This document shows positions 9,192-17,254 of a stretch of 64,000 bases of DNA, piece by piece (positions within the stretch are counted from its first letter, which is position 1; each line of letters starts with the position of its first letter). This stretch comes from Tenuifilum sp040752515 (GTDB taxonomy: Bacteria > Bacteroidota > Bacteroidia > Bacteroidales > Tenuifilaceae): contig JBFMGQ010000009.1 of assembly GCA_040752515.1 (NCBI GenBank), positions 44,323 through 108,322 on the forward strand. The letters are read 5' to 3'. Under the pieces are notes generated by a model. That model searched no databases. It was not told the origin of the DNA and saw nothing but the letters and a program-made list of their open reading frames with translations. The position numbers were made by a program, and so were the translations under genes.

Positions 9192-10367
9192 ATGACTTTT
9201 AATTTCAACCGGTTTATCAGCAGGGAAAACACCTCGTGTGTAAAGTACGATTTACGGCAGGCTATTTTTGAGAACCCCAATGTTTTACCCATGTGGGTGG
9301 CCGATATGGATATTCCTGCGCCCGATTTCATAGTTGATGCCCTACGCCAAAGGTTAAACCATCCGATTTTGGGCTATACCTTCCGCGATACCCAGTACCA
9401 TAATGCTATTGCTTGGTGGTATATGCACCGCCATGGATGGGGTATTGATACTGCTTGGATTGATTTTTGTCCCGGGGTGGTTTCGGGGTTAAGCCATGCC
9501 ATTAGGGCTTTCACAAAACCCGGCGATGCAATAATTATTCAACCCCCTGTTTATCGACCTTTCTTCTCTACAGTAACAGCTAATAATCGAAAACTCGTTT
9601 TAAACCCACTGATTGAGATCAATGGTCAATATGCCTTCGATTACGATTTGCTGGAAAAGCAGGCGGCACAGGGCGCCACAATGTTAATCCTTTCCAATCC
9701 ACATAATCCAGTTGGAAAGCTGTGGAGCAGGGATGAACTTATTGAGCTCGGAAAAATCTGTGTGAAGTATAACCTAATTATTGTCTCGGACGAAATCCAT
9801 TCCGATTTGGTTTTTGAGGGTAATACCCATTTTTCAATTGCTTCGCTTTCGGAGAAACTTGCAGCCAACACCATTACATTTGCTTCGATAAGTAAAACCT
9901 TCAATCTTGCCGGATTAGCCAGTGGATTTGTCATAATACCCAACGCAGAGCTAAAGGCAAAGTATGCAGCAGAGCTGGAGGCCAGCGGGGCAGGCATGGG
10001 TAATATTTTTGGTTTTGAGGCCTTAAAAGCCGCATTTACTCCGCAAGGCGAGGAGTGGTTGAAAAAGCTTATGCAGCATCTTGATTCCAACTGGAATTTG
10101 CTTAGTAGCGGACTTGCAGGGTTCAGCAAGATTAAGGTTCGTAAACCCGATGCCACTTACCTTGTTTGGGCCGATTTCCGGGTAACCAATTTAACCGATG
10201 ACCAGCTAAACAACCTTTTAGTCCATGAAGCGGGTTTAGGGTTTAGTCCTGGAACTGAGTATGGCCATCAGGGCACCGGCTTTCAACGCATCAACATTGC
10301 CTGTCCTAATCAAACCATTGAGCTGGCTTTAAACAGGCTCAGTAGAATAGCCAAATACATAGAGTAA
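9192..10367 (+). CDS. patB: MalY/PatB family PLP-dependent cystathionine beta-lyase / aminotransferase
   Basis: A 391-aa fold-type I PLP enzyme, expected to cleave C-S bonds of cystathionine or cysteine in the cytoplasm. The Schiff-base lysine is K235 in SISKTFNLAGL. The PLP-ring aspartate lies in IIVSDEIHSDL (D200), and NPHNPVG is at ~169-175. I use the ATG at 9192, 11 bp after the preceding stop. The longer ATG at 9147 would start inside the DUF5686 gene and add 15 residues the family lacks. Substrate preference (C-S lyase or aminotransferase) cannot be settled from sequence. Confidence 0.88.
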   Translation: MTFNFNRFISRENTSCVKYDLRQAIFENPNVLPMWVADMDIPAPDFIVDALRQRLNHPILGYTFRDTQYHNAIAWWYMHRHGWGIDTAWIDFCPGVVSGLSHAIRAFTKPGDAIIIQPPVYRPFFSTVTANNRKLVLNPLIEINGQYAFDYDLLEKQAAQGATMLILSNPHNPVGKLWSRDELIELGKICVKYNLIIVSDEIHSDLVFEGNTHFSIASLSEKLAANTITFASISKTFNLAGLASGFVIIPNAELKAKYAAELEASGAGMGNIFGFEALKAAFTPQGEEWLKKLMQHLDSNWNLLSSGLAGFSKIKVRKPDATYLVWADFRVTNLTDDQLNNLLVHEAGLGFSPGTEYGHQGTGFQRINIACPNQTIELALNRLSRIAKYIE

Positions 10368-10504
10368 TAGGCTAACCGTTAATCATCGTTAAAATTCTTT
10401 ATAGTTTCATTGAACCAAAACGCATCTACATCGGTTTATGATGTAGGTACTATTGCCATTTTGCCGTTTTTTGAGTATATTTATACTGTAAATGCCATTT
10501 ATAT

Positions 10505-11539
10505 ATGCGTAAAGCTTTTATATCGATATTAGTTTTCACCACATCGTTCGGTTTTGGATTTACCGGAAATTCCGATTTAACAGGTATTTCAACAAGGTTA
10601 TCGGAGCTCAACGACCAGATTAGGCAGGAGCAGTATGGCAAGGTAAGCAGTATTGTGGTACTAAATAAACGTGGAAAACCCATTGTGGAGCAGTACTATG
10701 GCTACAATAACAGGAATAGCCTTAACCCGATTAGCTCAGTTACCAAGAGCATCACATCAATAGCCTTAGGCATTTGTATCGATAGGGGTTTGATTGCATC
10801 AATCGACGAGCCGGTTGCCAAGTATTTTCCCGAATACAAAAAGCAATTTGCCGGAAACCCTGACAAGAAAAATATCACCTTAAGGCATCTTTTAAATCAA
10901 ACCACAGGGCTAAAGTGGGATGAATGGTTTTTCCCATACAACTATGCATCGAACAGCTTGATGGCCCTATTGGAAAGTAAAGAGAATTGGATTGACCATT
11001 TCTTTAACCTGTCTGTCGATACGCTGGCTGGCGTAAAGTTCAATTACAACAGCCTTTCGTCGCAGGTAATTGCTGAGGTGATTAGCCGGGTTAGTGGTAT
11101 GCCGTTCAACCAATTTGTGGTTGAAAATATATTTAATCCATTGGATATCAAATCGTATAACTGGGATTCATACCCCAATAATCCATTTCCTGCTTGGGGA
11201 GGAATATCGTTGTCAACCATCGATATGGCCAAAATTGGGCTGCTTATGCTCAACAATGGCAGCTACCGTAACATACAGTTAGTTTCCAAGGGTTGGATTA
11301 ACTGCTCGTTAAGCATTGAATCGGTTTACAACCAGAATACCGGATACGGCTTACACTGGTGGGTTGAGCATCAACCCGGCGAGCCCTTAATGTTTTATGC
11401 AGCCGGTTATGGCGACCAATACGTGTTTATTATTCCCGAAAAGGAGATTGTAATTGCCATAAACTCGCAAAATTTTTCCGATTACCGCTGGCCTAAACCG
11501 GTAATTGATATAGCCAAAGCTATTGCAACATCTATTTGA
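10505..11539 (+). CDS. Serine hydrolase, beta-lactamase / penicillin-binding-protein fold (class C-like)
   Basis: A 344-aa secreted protein with a short hydrophobic N-terminal signal. The catalytic SxxK motif is SVTK (78-81), preceded by NPISS. The second motif is Y181-N182-S183, where the canonical third residue is Asn, as seen in many esterase-type members. GLHWWVEH and a late YAAGYGDQYVFIIP run complete the fold. This family covers esterases, D-aminopeptidases and beta-lactamase relatives. There is no reason to call it a resistance gene. It stands alone after a 137-bp spacer. Confidence 0.85.
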   Translation: MRKAFISILVFTTSFGFGFTGNSDLTGISTRLSELNDQIRQEQYGKVSSIVVLNKRGKPIVEQYYGYNNRNSLNPISSVTKSITSIALGICIDRGLIASIDEPVAKYFPEYKKQFAGNPDKKNITLRHLLNQTTGLKWDEWFFPYNYASNSLMALLESKENWIDHFFNLSVDTLAGVKFNYNSLSSQVIAEVISRVSGMPFNQFVVENIFNPLDIKSYNWDSYPNNPFPAWGGISLSTIDMAKIGLLMLNNGSYRNIQLVSKGWINCSLSIESVYNQNTGYGLHWWVEHQPGEPLMFYAAGYGDQYVFIIPEKEIVIAINSQNFSDYRWPKPVIDIAKAIATSI

Positions 11540-11567
11540 AAATAGTAATCCCCTAATACCAAATGTT

Positions 11568-12581
11568 ATGTCAAAACTCACGACCAATTATCTAGGAATA
11601 GAGCTTCGGAACCCGCTAATAGTGGGTGCATCGTCGCTCACGTCAAACATCGACACCCTAAAGGCTATAGAAAAGGCCGGAGCGGGTGCCGTTGTTTTTA
11701 AATCACTTTTCGAGGAACAAATCCAGCTCGAGGAGCTGGAGCTGGAGAATGAGCTGCAGGAGTACAATGAGCGCCATGCCGAGATGGTTAAGCTTTTTCC
11801 TACGCTCAAACATGCAGGTCCTGCCGATCACCTGGCTAAGCTTAAAAAGGCTAAGGAAACACTTGGAATTCCGGTAATCGGAAGCCTTAACGCCATGCAT
11901 CCCGATACCTGGGCTGAGTATGCGCAGGCCATTGCCGACACCGGTGTCGATGCCCTTGAGCTGAACTTTTACACCACCCCCAAGGATTTTGAGGTGGAGG
12001 GGAAAACAATCATTCAGTCGCAGGTTGAGATACTGCAAAGTGTTAAGGAAAAAATAAAGATACCTATCAGTGTGAAGCTTAGCCCATTCTACACCAATCC
12101 GCTGGATGTGATTCGCCGTTTCGACGAGACCGATGTTGATGGTTTTGTTCTGTTCAACAGGCTTTTCCAGCCCGATATCGATATCGATAAGGAGGAACTG
12201 GTTCAAACCATTATCCTGAGCGAAACAAATGACCACAGGTTGCCATTACGTTTCACCGGTTTGCTTTATGGCAATATTGCTGCCGATATATGTGCCGCAA
12301 CAGGCATTATAACCGGTCACGATGCCGTTAAGATGATACTAGCCGGAGCCGATGCCTTCCAGGTGGTTAGTGCGCTATACAAGCATGGTATTGATCATAT
12401 TACCACCATGCTCTCACAAATTGAAAGCTGGATGAACCAGAAGGGGTATAAATCAGTTGACGATTTTAGGGGTAAGCTGGCCAAAAAGAACCTTCACGAC
12501 CCATTTGCCTACCGCCGCGCCCAGTATGTTGATATCCTGCTCCGTTCAAACGAGATTATTAAAACCAATGCATTAAAGTAA
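11568..12581 (+). CDS. Dihydroorotate dehydrogenase-like FMN oxidoreductase
   Basis: A 337-aa TIM-barrel protein resembling class 1 dihydroorotate dehydrogenase: MSKLTTNYLGIELRNPLIVG at the start, PVIGSLNA mid-barrel, PISVKLSPF, and a C-terminal GADAFQVVSALYKHG phosphate-binding stretch. In Bacteroidota this paralogue family is distinct from PyrD proper and its substrate is not certain. The ATG at 11568 is chosen because it begins the conserved N-terminus and clears the stop of the upstream gene at 11539. A strong terminator follows. Confidence 0.82.
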   Translation: MSKLTTNYLGIELRNPLIVGASSLTSNIDTLKAIEKAGAGAVVFKSLFEEQIQLEELELENELQEYNERHAEMVKLFPTLKHAGPADHLAKLKKAKETLGIPVIGSLNAMHPDTWAEYAQAIADTGVDALELNFYTTPKDFEVEGKTIIQSQVEILQSVKEKIKIPISVKLSPFYTNPLDVIRRFDETDVDGFVLFNRLFQPDIDIDKEELVQTIILSETNDHRLPLRFTGLLYGNIAADICAATGIITGHDAVKMILAGADAFQVVSALYKHGIDHITTMLSQIESWMNQKGYKSVDDFRGKLAKKNLHDPFAYRRAQYVDILLRSNEIIKTNALK

Positions 12582-12604
12582 ATAATTTAATATTCTATAC
12601 CAAT

Positions 12605-12632
12605 AAAAGCCGGCCTGAGTTGCCGGCTTTTT
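12605..12632 (+). terminator. Rho-independent terminator after the DHOD-like gene
   Basis: AAAAGCCGGC, a 7-base loop CTGAGTT, then GCCGGCTTTTT: a 10-bp perfect stem running into a T tract, 24 bp past the stop codon. It abuts the outer core of the first attC-like site at 12634. Confidence 0.93.
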
Positions 12633-12633
12633 G

Positions 12634-12765
12634 CAATAACGGTCGAGTGTATGCGCCGTGCGGGATTACGGGGCTGCGTCTGTATCACCCGAGATAAAAC
12701 TACAAGGCGAGAGACGACCTTCGAAAACCACCTGAAACCCGCATGGCGTATACACTTTGTTGGGC
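12634..12765 (-). repeat. attC-like recombination site a (132 bp)
   Basis: Read on the minus strand, the site opens with a perfect R'' core GCCCAAC (12765-12759) and ends with a degenerate R' core GTTATTG (12640-12634). Between them are 19-bp arms, CCCGCATGGCGTATACACT at 12738-12756 and AGTGTATGCGCCGTGCGGG at 12646-12664, which pair at 17 of 19 positions around an unpaired middle. Architecture and length equal those of sites b and c. The site overlaps the last codons of the methyltransferase gene. Confidence 0.75.
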
Positions 12766-13635
12766 GTAGTATTTTATTTTTTCTTTGTCTGTTGGATTTT
12801 CAATCTCTGGAACCCACAAATTATCACTGAACACAAATACCTCTGAACCTTTACTTGCGTTACCTGCATGATAATTAATATCAAATGTTGTTTGCCGAAA
12901 TTTTGAGTATAAATCCCTAATCGGCTTAACATTATCATAGGAAACAATCCAATTAATATCACTTAATCCATTGATAACATTAAATATCTTTTCGTGGTCT
13001 TCGTGTTTATAGAAGTTTATGTATAAATCACGTCCTTTATTGTAATATGGTGGGTCAAAATATATGAGAGAATTCGAAGGTAGTTCGGCTGCAATTTGAG
13101 GTATTAAGCATACAGCATCTTGATTGTATAATTTAATTCTGTTTTTGTAGAGTGAAACTCTTTTAATCCGTTTTGCTAAATCGGTTTTATTAAATCTCGC
13201 ATCAATTTTCCATTTTCCATGTTGCTCTAAACCACCAATTATACCACCTTTAAGAATTCCAGACCGATTAGTTCGATTAAGAAAAAATGTAGAAAAACCC
13301 ACTTCCAAAGAATCGAACTCTTGTTTGTTATTATGAATATACTTTTGACGTTTCCATTCTTCAACTGTTATAGAAGTATCCCAAATCTTTTTACAAAATT
13401 CGTCAGGTTTATTTATAATTGAGTCCCAGAAACAAAAAACTGAATAATCAAAATCATTGATATGTGCTACAGAGGCGTATTCGTTTATTAACAAAGACAA
13501 TGCTATTGAAGCCCCACCAGCATATGGCTCAACATAATGTCCACCATTTAAACAATTAACTTTAAAAAGTAACTCAATAAAATCAGACAGTCTCCCTTTA
13601 CCTCCTGGGTATCTTAGTGGTGAATAGAAATCCAT
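12700..13635 (-). CDS. D12-class N6-adenine DNA methyltransferase (Dam-like)
   Basis: A 311-aa protein with the three Dam-family landmarks: RYPGGKGRL at 8-16 (motif X), VEPYAGGASIAL at 35-46 (AdoMet motif I) and FDPPYY at 193-198 (catalytic motif IV). It should methylate adenine in a short DNA site, which is unknown. It starts 4 bp after the ParB-like gene, so the pair is one translation-coupled unit and one cassette. The last ~18 residues (from AQQSVYAMRV onward) are encoded by the attC-like site, so the natural end of the protein has been set by cassette structure. No restriction endonuclease is adjacent. The base composition is clearly more AT-rich than the flanking host genes. Confidence 0.9.
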   Translation of the reverse strand: MDFYSPLRYPGGKGRLSDFIELLFKVNCLNGGHYVEPYAGGASIALSLLINEYASVAHINDFDYSVFCFWDSIINKPDEFCKKIWDTSITVEEWKRQKYIHNNKQEFDSLEVGFSTFFLNRTNRSGILKGGIIGGLEQHGKWKIDARFNKTDLAKRIKRVSLYKNRIKLYNQDAVCLIPQIAAELPSNSLIYFDPPYYNKGRDLYINFYKHEDHEKIFNVINGLSDINWIVSYDNVKPIRDLYSKFRQTTFDINYHAGNASKGSEVFVFSDNLWVPEIENPTDKEKIKYYAQQSVYAMRVSGGFRRSSLAL

Positions 13636-13639
13636 ATAC

Positions 13640-15001
13640 TTAAATTAAATCCCACAATTTTACGATAAATAATTCAATATTATCCCAAGCTATTTTCAAA
13701 TCGTTTTCAGAGGGATTTAAGTGTTTATTATGAACATATGAATTAAAAGTGTCAATAGAAAGAATATTATTGCTATTGGCAACACTATTTCTAATTGCTT
13801 TCAGTTTATGTTTATCAAGGTGTTTATTTGCTTCGAGGTAGTTTGCAACTTCTTCAACCTTTTTCCTTAATTTATCATCTTTTGTAACAGAGGTCATCTT
13901 TTGTGCTTCAATAAATGAGTCAATACTCAATTCAATGAATACCCTAAAAGTAATTGCGCCAGCATTACAGAACTCCCTCAAATCCAAATCTTTTAGCTCT
14001 CTATAGATTTTATTAACTCGTGGTTGATTTATATGAATTATTGAATTTTTTGGGATAATTGAATTCCTTGAAGTTGAGAGTGGTTTACTTTTTGATTTGG
14101 GGGAAGTTGAAGCTGGGGGACTTGCTTGAACCTGTTTAGTGGGTGGATTAGAAGTTGTAAGTTCCCAATTATCCTTGAATGATATACTTTTATTTGGCAA
14201 ATCTGACGGTTTAAAAGTCTCCAGATAATTCAACCTATCATCCTTGTAATATATTTCCTTAACAGTAAAATCATTACGAAGTAAATCTTTTGCAACTTTT
14301 GTTAATGGTTTTACAACTTCCTCAGCAGGTAAATTTGAATATACTTTTCCATTACTAATTTCAATCCCAACAGTCTTTCTAAAGTCTGGGTCAGTGATTA
14401 ATCGTTGGAAGCTCGAAGAAGGAAGGTTAGGTAAATCCTTTTTCAAATCCGCATCAATATTTTGATTTTTTAGAAAGTCAATTACTTGTAATGCATAGGA
14501 AGCCTTACCTTCAACTCTTTCTTCAAATCGTGCCTTTTGTTGAGCATCCCACGTAACAACACCAACACCATCATTTTCACCTGTATGTTTTAGTTTTATC
14601 CATCTATTAGCATCGTTTTCATTTGCAAAAATCACACAAGGAATCTCAGTAATTGGACTTTGATAAAAAGTCTCACTTAGTTTTTTAAATGAATTTAATA
14701 ACGATTTGTTCTTTTCTGGAATTAACTCAGGGTTGGCCAATAACTTTAACGCTGTGATTCTTCGATTCCCTTCTAATACGTTGAATTGATTTTCTGATTT
14801 CTCATGGGGTGTAACCAAAACTAATTCAGAAGGATTCAATCCATTATCGATAATGTCCTGAGCCAGTTTTACTAATTTTTGACCTTGGTCTTCAATCATC
14901 TGAGCTATTGCCTCTCTCTGATTTCCTACCATTTCAAATCTTGGATTCTCAATATTTACGCTTAATAAGGATAAATCAAGTAATTTAGATTCGTAATTCA
15001 T
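13640..15001 (-). CDS. ParB/Srx-fold protein with a helical C-terminal domain
   Basis: A 453-aa protein. The N-terminal ~120 residues look like a ParB/sulfiredoxin-type domain: IENPRFEM, then the family's key arginine run in VLEGNRRITALKLL (EGNRR, 77-81). Residues ~290-325 are a low-complexity Pro/Ser/Lys linker. The C-terminal ~125 residues are helical (ITFRVFIELSIDSFI, AIRNSVANSNN, SYVHNKHLNP, AWDNIELFIVKLWDL). They resemble, from memory, a module common in defence-linked Bacteroidota proteins, which I cannot verify here. It is paired with the adenine methyltransferase and is not next to parA, so chromosome partitioning is unlikely. It could target or regulate methylation, or act as an effector. 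Confidence 0.7.
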   Translation of the reverse strand: MNYESKLLDLSLLSVNIENPRFEMVGNQREAIAQMIEDQGQKLVKLAQDIIDNGLNPSELVLVTPHEKSENQFNVLEGNRRITALKLLANPELIPEKNKSLLNSFKKLSETFYQSPITEIPCVIFANENDANRWIKLKHTGENDGVGVVTWDAQQKARFEERVEGKASYALQVIDFLKNQNIDADLKKDLPNLPSSSFQRLITDPDFRKTVGIEISNGKVYSNLPAEEVVKPLTKVAKDLLRNDFTVKEIYYKDDRLNYLETFKPSDLPNKSISFKDNWELTTSNPPTKQVQASPPASTSPKSKSKPLSTSRNSIIPKNSIIHINQPRVNKIYRELKDLDLREFCNAGAITFRVFIELSIDSFIEAQKMTSVTKDDKLRKKVEEVANYLEANKHLDKHKLKAIRNSVANSNNILSIDTFNSYVHNKHLNPSENDLKIAWDNIELFIVKLWDLI

Positions 15002-15042
15002 AATGTTAATATTTTAAGGGTCATACGGTTTCTCAATATTAC

Positions 15043-15174
15043 GCCCAACGTTTTGGCGCTTGGCGCAGTGGCGGATTTCGGAGCACAAAACTGTCAATAC
15101 ACCACAAAAGTTGATGCGAGGTAGAATGTTCAATTAACCACTTCACCCGCCATTGAGCCAAACGCCTGTTAGCG
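15043..15174 (-). repeat. attC-like recombination site b (132 bp)
   Basis: On the minus strand it runs from CGCTAAC (15174-15168, R''-like) to a perfect R' core GTTGGGC (15049-15043). The 20-bp arms GGCGCTTGGCGCAGTGGCGG (15055-15074) and CCGCCATTGAGCCAAACGCC (15147-15166) pair at 16 or more positions around a ~72-base middle. The site begins 9 bp past the AbiGi-like stop codon and separates two cassettes. The conserved ends, bulged palindromic arms and variable middle are the defining plan of integron attC sites. Confidence 0.82.
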
Positions 15175-15183
15175 GTTCGGCTT

Positions 15184-15972
15184 TTATATAAATCGCTTCC
15201 ACCATTTATTTTCTACTTTAACTTCATATATTAAAAACTTATCGCTGCTCAATTCGCTAATTTCTTTTGTTCGTTTAAAAAATGATTTAGGTAAAATTAT
15301 GTAATCAATGTCGTCTAGAGAGAATTTCATTTCACATATAAATTTACCTCCAACTAATCCGTGCATACCTCCATATCCTATTTTTTCAGCTCCTTTCCCT
15401 GATTCAAATGGTAATGTGTCGTAGTTTAATCGCCATTCTCTTTGGTAATAGTTTTCGTCACGTTCCTTGTATGAAAATTCTTGAGTAAAACCAAAAAGGT
15501 CATTTAGAGCATATAATTGTTCAGATGTAAACTGATAGCGGTCGCCAACACCATTATTTAGTTTTGCGTCTTTCCATTCTCTGTCAACCTCCTCTGAGAG
15601 TAGTTTGTTTATTAAACTGTTTGTCGATTTAATTCTTTCTAGGTGCTTTCCCGTTGTATATAAAACGGGGTTAGCTCCATATTCAATCATTTTTGATTTC
15701 TTAAAACCAACGCCAAACTTTCCAAATTTTGCACAAAACTGTTTACTGTATTTCAATGGTAAATCTGTAAAACAAACCATCATTGTTCGTCTATCGTTAA
15801 TGTTGTCTCTTGTTGATGGCTGATCAACAGGTGTTGCGAAGTTGGGGCAGTAAGAAAGATAAATTTTCTGTTTTGAAATTATACTTTTTAGAATTTCAAA
15901 AGATTTTTCGTCATCCTTTCCCCGTCCTGTCCAGTGAACTAGTGTATTACTTATGTATTTATCCTTTGTCAT
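15184..15972 (-). CDS. AbiGi-like abortive-infection family protein
   Basis: A 262-aa protein resembling the AbiGi family (named from the lactococcal AbiG phage-resistance locus): an N-terminal LVHWTGRG, then VCFTDLPL (66-73), FGKFGVGFKK (83-92) and NPVLY (101-105), and later REWRL and a KFICEMKF...IDYIILP strand. In these loci AbiGi is the regulatory or antitoxin partner, but many cassette-borne relatives stand alone. Its ATG directly follows the stop of the 78-aa gene (TAAATG), so translation is coupled. The 3' end is 9 bp from an attC-like site. Family assignment is by motif recall. Confidence 0.65.
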   Translation of the reverse strand: MTKDKYISNTLVHWTGRGKDDEKSFEILKSIISKQKIYLSYCPNFATPVDQPSTRDNINDRRTMMVCFTDLPLKYSKQFCAKFGKFGVGFKKSKMIEYGANPVLYTTGKHLERIKSTNSLINKLLSEEVDREWKDAKLNNGVGDRYQFTSEQLYALNDLFGFTQEFSYKERDENYYQREWRLNYDTLPFESGKGAEKIGYGGMHGLVGGKFICEMKFSLDDIDYIILPKSFFKRTKEISELSSDKFLIYEVKVENKWWKRFI

Positions 15973-16209
15973 TTAATTAACTTGTATTATTTCTAGTGCT
16001 TCTTCGCAATAGTATTTTTCAGTAGGGTTGTCAGCCAAGTCAATTCTAACAACAAAAAAATAAGATTCCGTGTAACCTCTTGGGTCTTGTGGGTGTACTT
16101 CGAATGCGTTTTGTAAAACACCACGAATAACTCTATTGTCCGTTAGTGTTATTTGAACAATGTTGTTTCCAAATTGGTCAATTGAATTCAATAATTGTTG
16201 TAGTGTCAT
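15973..16209 (-). CDS. Small hypothetical protein (78 aa) coupled to the AbiGi-like gene
   Basis: I do not recognise the family. The protein is mostly beta-prone (NIVQITLTDNRVIRGVLQNAF, SYFFVVRIDL, EKYYCEEALEIIQVN), and the ITLTDNRVIRGVL segment looks like the strand-turn-strand of a small SH3/Sm-type barrel, which is inference only. It is the first gene of its cassette and starts ~50 bp from the R' core of attC-like site c. Its stop touches the ATG of the AbiGi-like gene with no spacer, so the two products probably act together, for example as a toxin-antitoxin or effector-regulator pair. Confidence 0.6.
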   Translation of the reverse strand: MTLQQLLNSIDQFGNNIVQITLTDNRVIRGVLQNAFEVHPQDPRGYTESYFFVVRIDLADNPTEKYYCEEALEIIQVN

Positions 16210-16258
16210 TTTTATGTTTCCTAAATTGTTTGTGGTTGTTGTGTCGTCATAAGCTGAC

Positions 16259-16390
16259 CGCCAACGTTTGCTGCTAAAAACCGTTGGGGAGTTCGAAGCA
16301 GCAATCTTGTCCCACGTTAAAATATAATTTAAAAACCAATTAAAAACTTGTCTATGCCTCAGCCCCGTTGGGTTTTAGCAGCTGTTAGCG
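16259..16390 (-). repeat. attC-like recombination site c (132 bp)
   Basis: On the minus strand it spans CGCTAAC (16390-16384) to GTTGGCG (16265-16259). The 20-bp arms GCTGCTAAAAACCGTTGGGG (16270-16289) and CCCCGTTGGGTTTTAGCAGC (16363-16382) pair almost fully, and their sequence is unrelated to the arms of sites a and b. The TAA stop of the SUKH gene lies inside the outer core. The outer-core flank (AAACG next to GTT) is shared with site b and with the isolated core at 17255. Confidence 0.8.
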
Positions 16391-17212
16391 GTTCGGGCTT
16401 TTATTGAAGTACTCTCTTAATTCTTTTATTGTTAATTCATTCTGTCTGAACAAGGTTATTAATTCTGTTGCCTGTCCATTGTCTGAAAATGTAATCAATA
16501 AAAAGTTTTCATCAACTTCTGGAAATTGTACCGATTGAATTTCCATTTGTCCTTTTAGCTCTTCATACCTGTCTTCTCCTTGTCTTATAAAACCACTTGG
16601 TACTTTGTTTGGACTAACCCAAATCCAATTGTCTTTGTATCTATTACTGTAAATTGGATAACCGTGTGCAAATAAATCAGGTTCTCCAAAGTCTTTGCTT
16701 ATTGACAAGGAAATGAGGTTTAAAGTTTCTGTTATAGAAGCATTCGTTTCAATTACGAATTGATTTTCAGTCTCAATGACTAGCTTGTCAATGTACTCCT
16801 TGAAAGTTTTTGCAATTGGCTTTTCAAAATCAACTTCTGTGTCAATATATGTTACTTCTGGTTCGTCTTTATTTTTACGATAGTCTAAGCAAATATTCCA
16901 ATGACCATCTCCGTCGAAAGGGAATAGTCCGTCAATTTCATAACTTAGCCCTTCATATTCTTTCAACCATTCGAAGTCAGTGATTGAAGGATAGTAAGGT
17001 CCAATACCTGAAATTTGAGAGTGTGGTGTGTCTTCAATTGTGTATCTAATGTATCCACCATTTTGGATTCTCAAAAGTTCTAAATATTCCTTGGGTAGTT
17101 TGTAACCCATTTTTGTTTCTGCTTCTTTAATTATTTTCTCTGTCAAAGCAGGTTGCACGTAAGGCAAATATTTTGGCACTCGCCAAATGCTTTTCAAATT
17201 TTTATCTGTCAT
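16385..17212 (-). CDS. SUKH (SMI1/KNR4) family protein
   Basis: A 275-aa protein. An N-terminal SUKH domain (~20-150) shows ITEKEL-type IIKEAETKMGYKLPKEYLEL, the conserved NGG (LRIQNGGY), the WLKEYEG region, and the FPFDGDGHWNICLDYR core before VTYIDTE. The C-terminal ~120 residues form a second alpha/beta domain I do not recognise. SUKH proteins commonly act as immunity proteins against polymorphic or contact-dependent toxins. The last four residues and the stop are within attC-like site c, so the whole gene sits as a single-gene cassette. No toxin gene is adjacent. Confidence 0.85.
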   Translation of the reverse strand: MTDKNLKSIWRVPKYLPYVQPALTEKIIKEAETKMGYKLPKEYLELLRIQNGGYIRYTIEDTPHSQISGIGPYYPSITDFEWLKEYEGLSYEIDGLFPFDGDGHWNICLDYRKNKDEPEVTYIDTEVDFEKPIAKTFKEYIDKLVIETENQFVIETNASITETLNLISLSISKDFGEPDLFAHGYPIYSNRYKDNWIWVSPNKVPSGFIRQGEDRYEELKGQMEIQSVQFPEVDENFLLITFSDNGQATELITLFRQNELTIKELREYFNKSPNR

Positions 17213-17254
17213 TAATTTCTTTGCTTGTATTTAACGCTGTCTCAGTAGCCTGAC

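Noticed and set aside
9641..10156. 171-codon minus-strand frame
   Set aside because: Antisense to patB, with a low-complexity Ala/Ser composition typical of a shadow frame.
10505..11539. Antibiotic-resistance beta-lactamase
   Set aside because: Has the SxxK fold but a non-canonical second motif and no resistance context. Esterase or peptidase-like roles are as likely.
13640..15001. Chromosome or plasmid partition ParB
   Set aside because: No ParA, no parS-like sites seen, and the C-terminal domain and methyltransferase partner do not fit partitioning.
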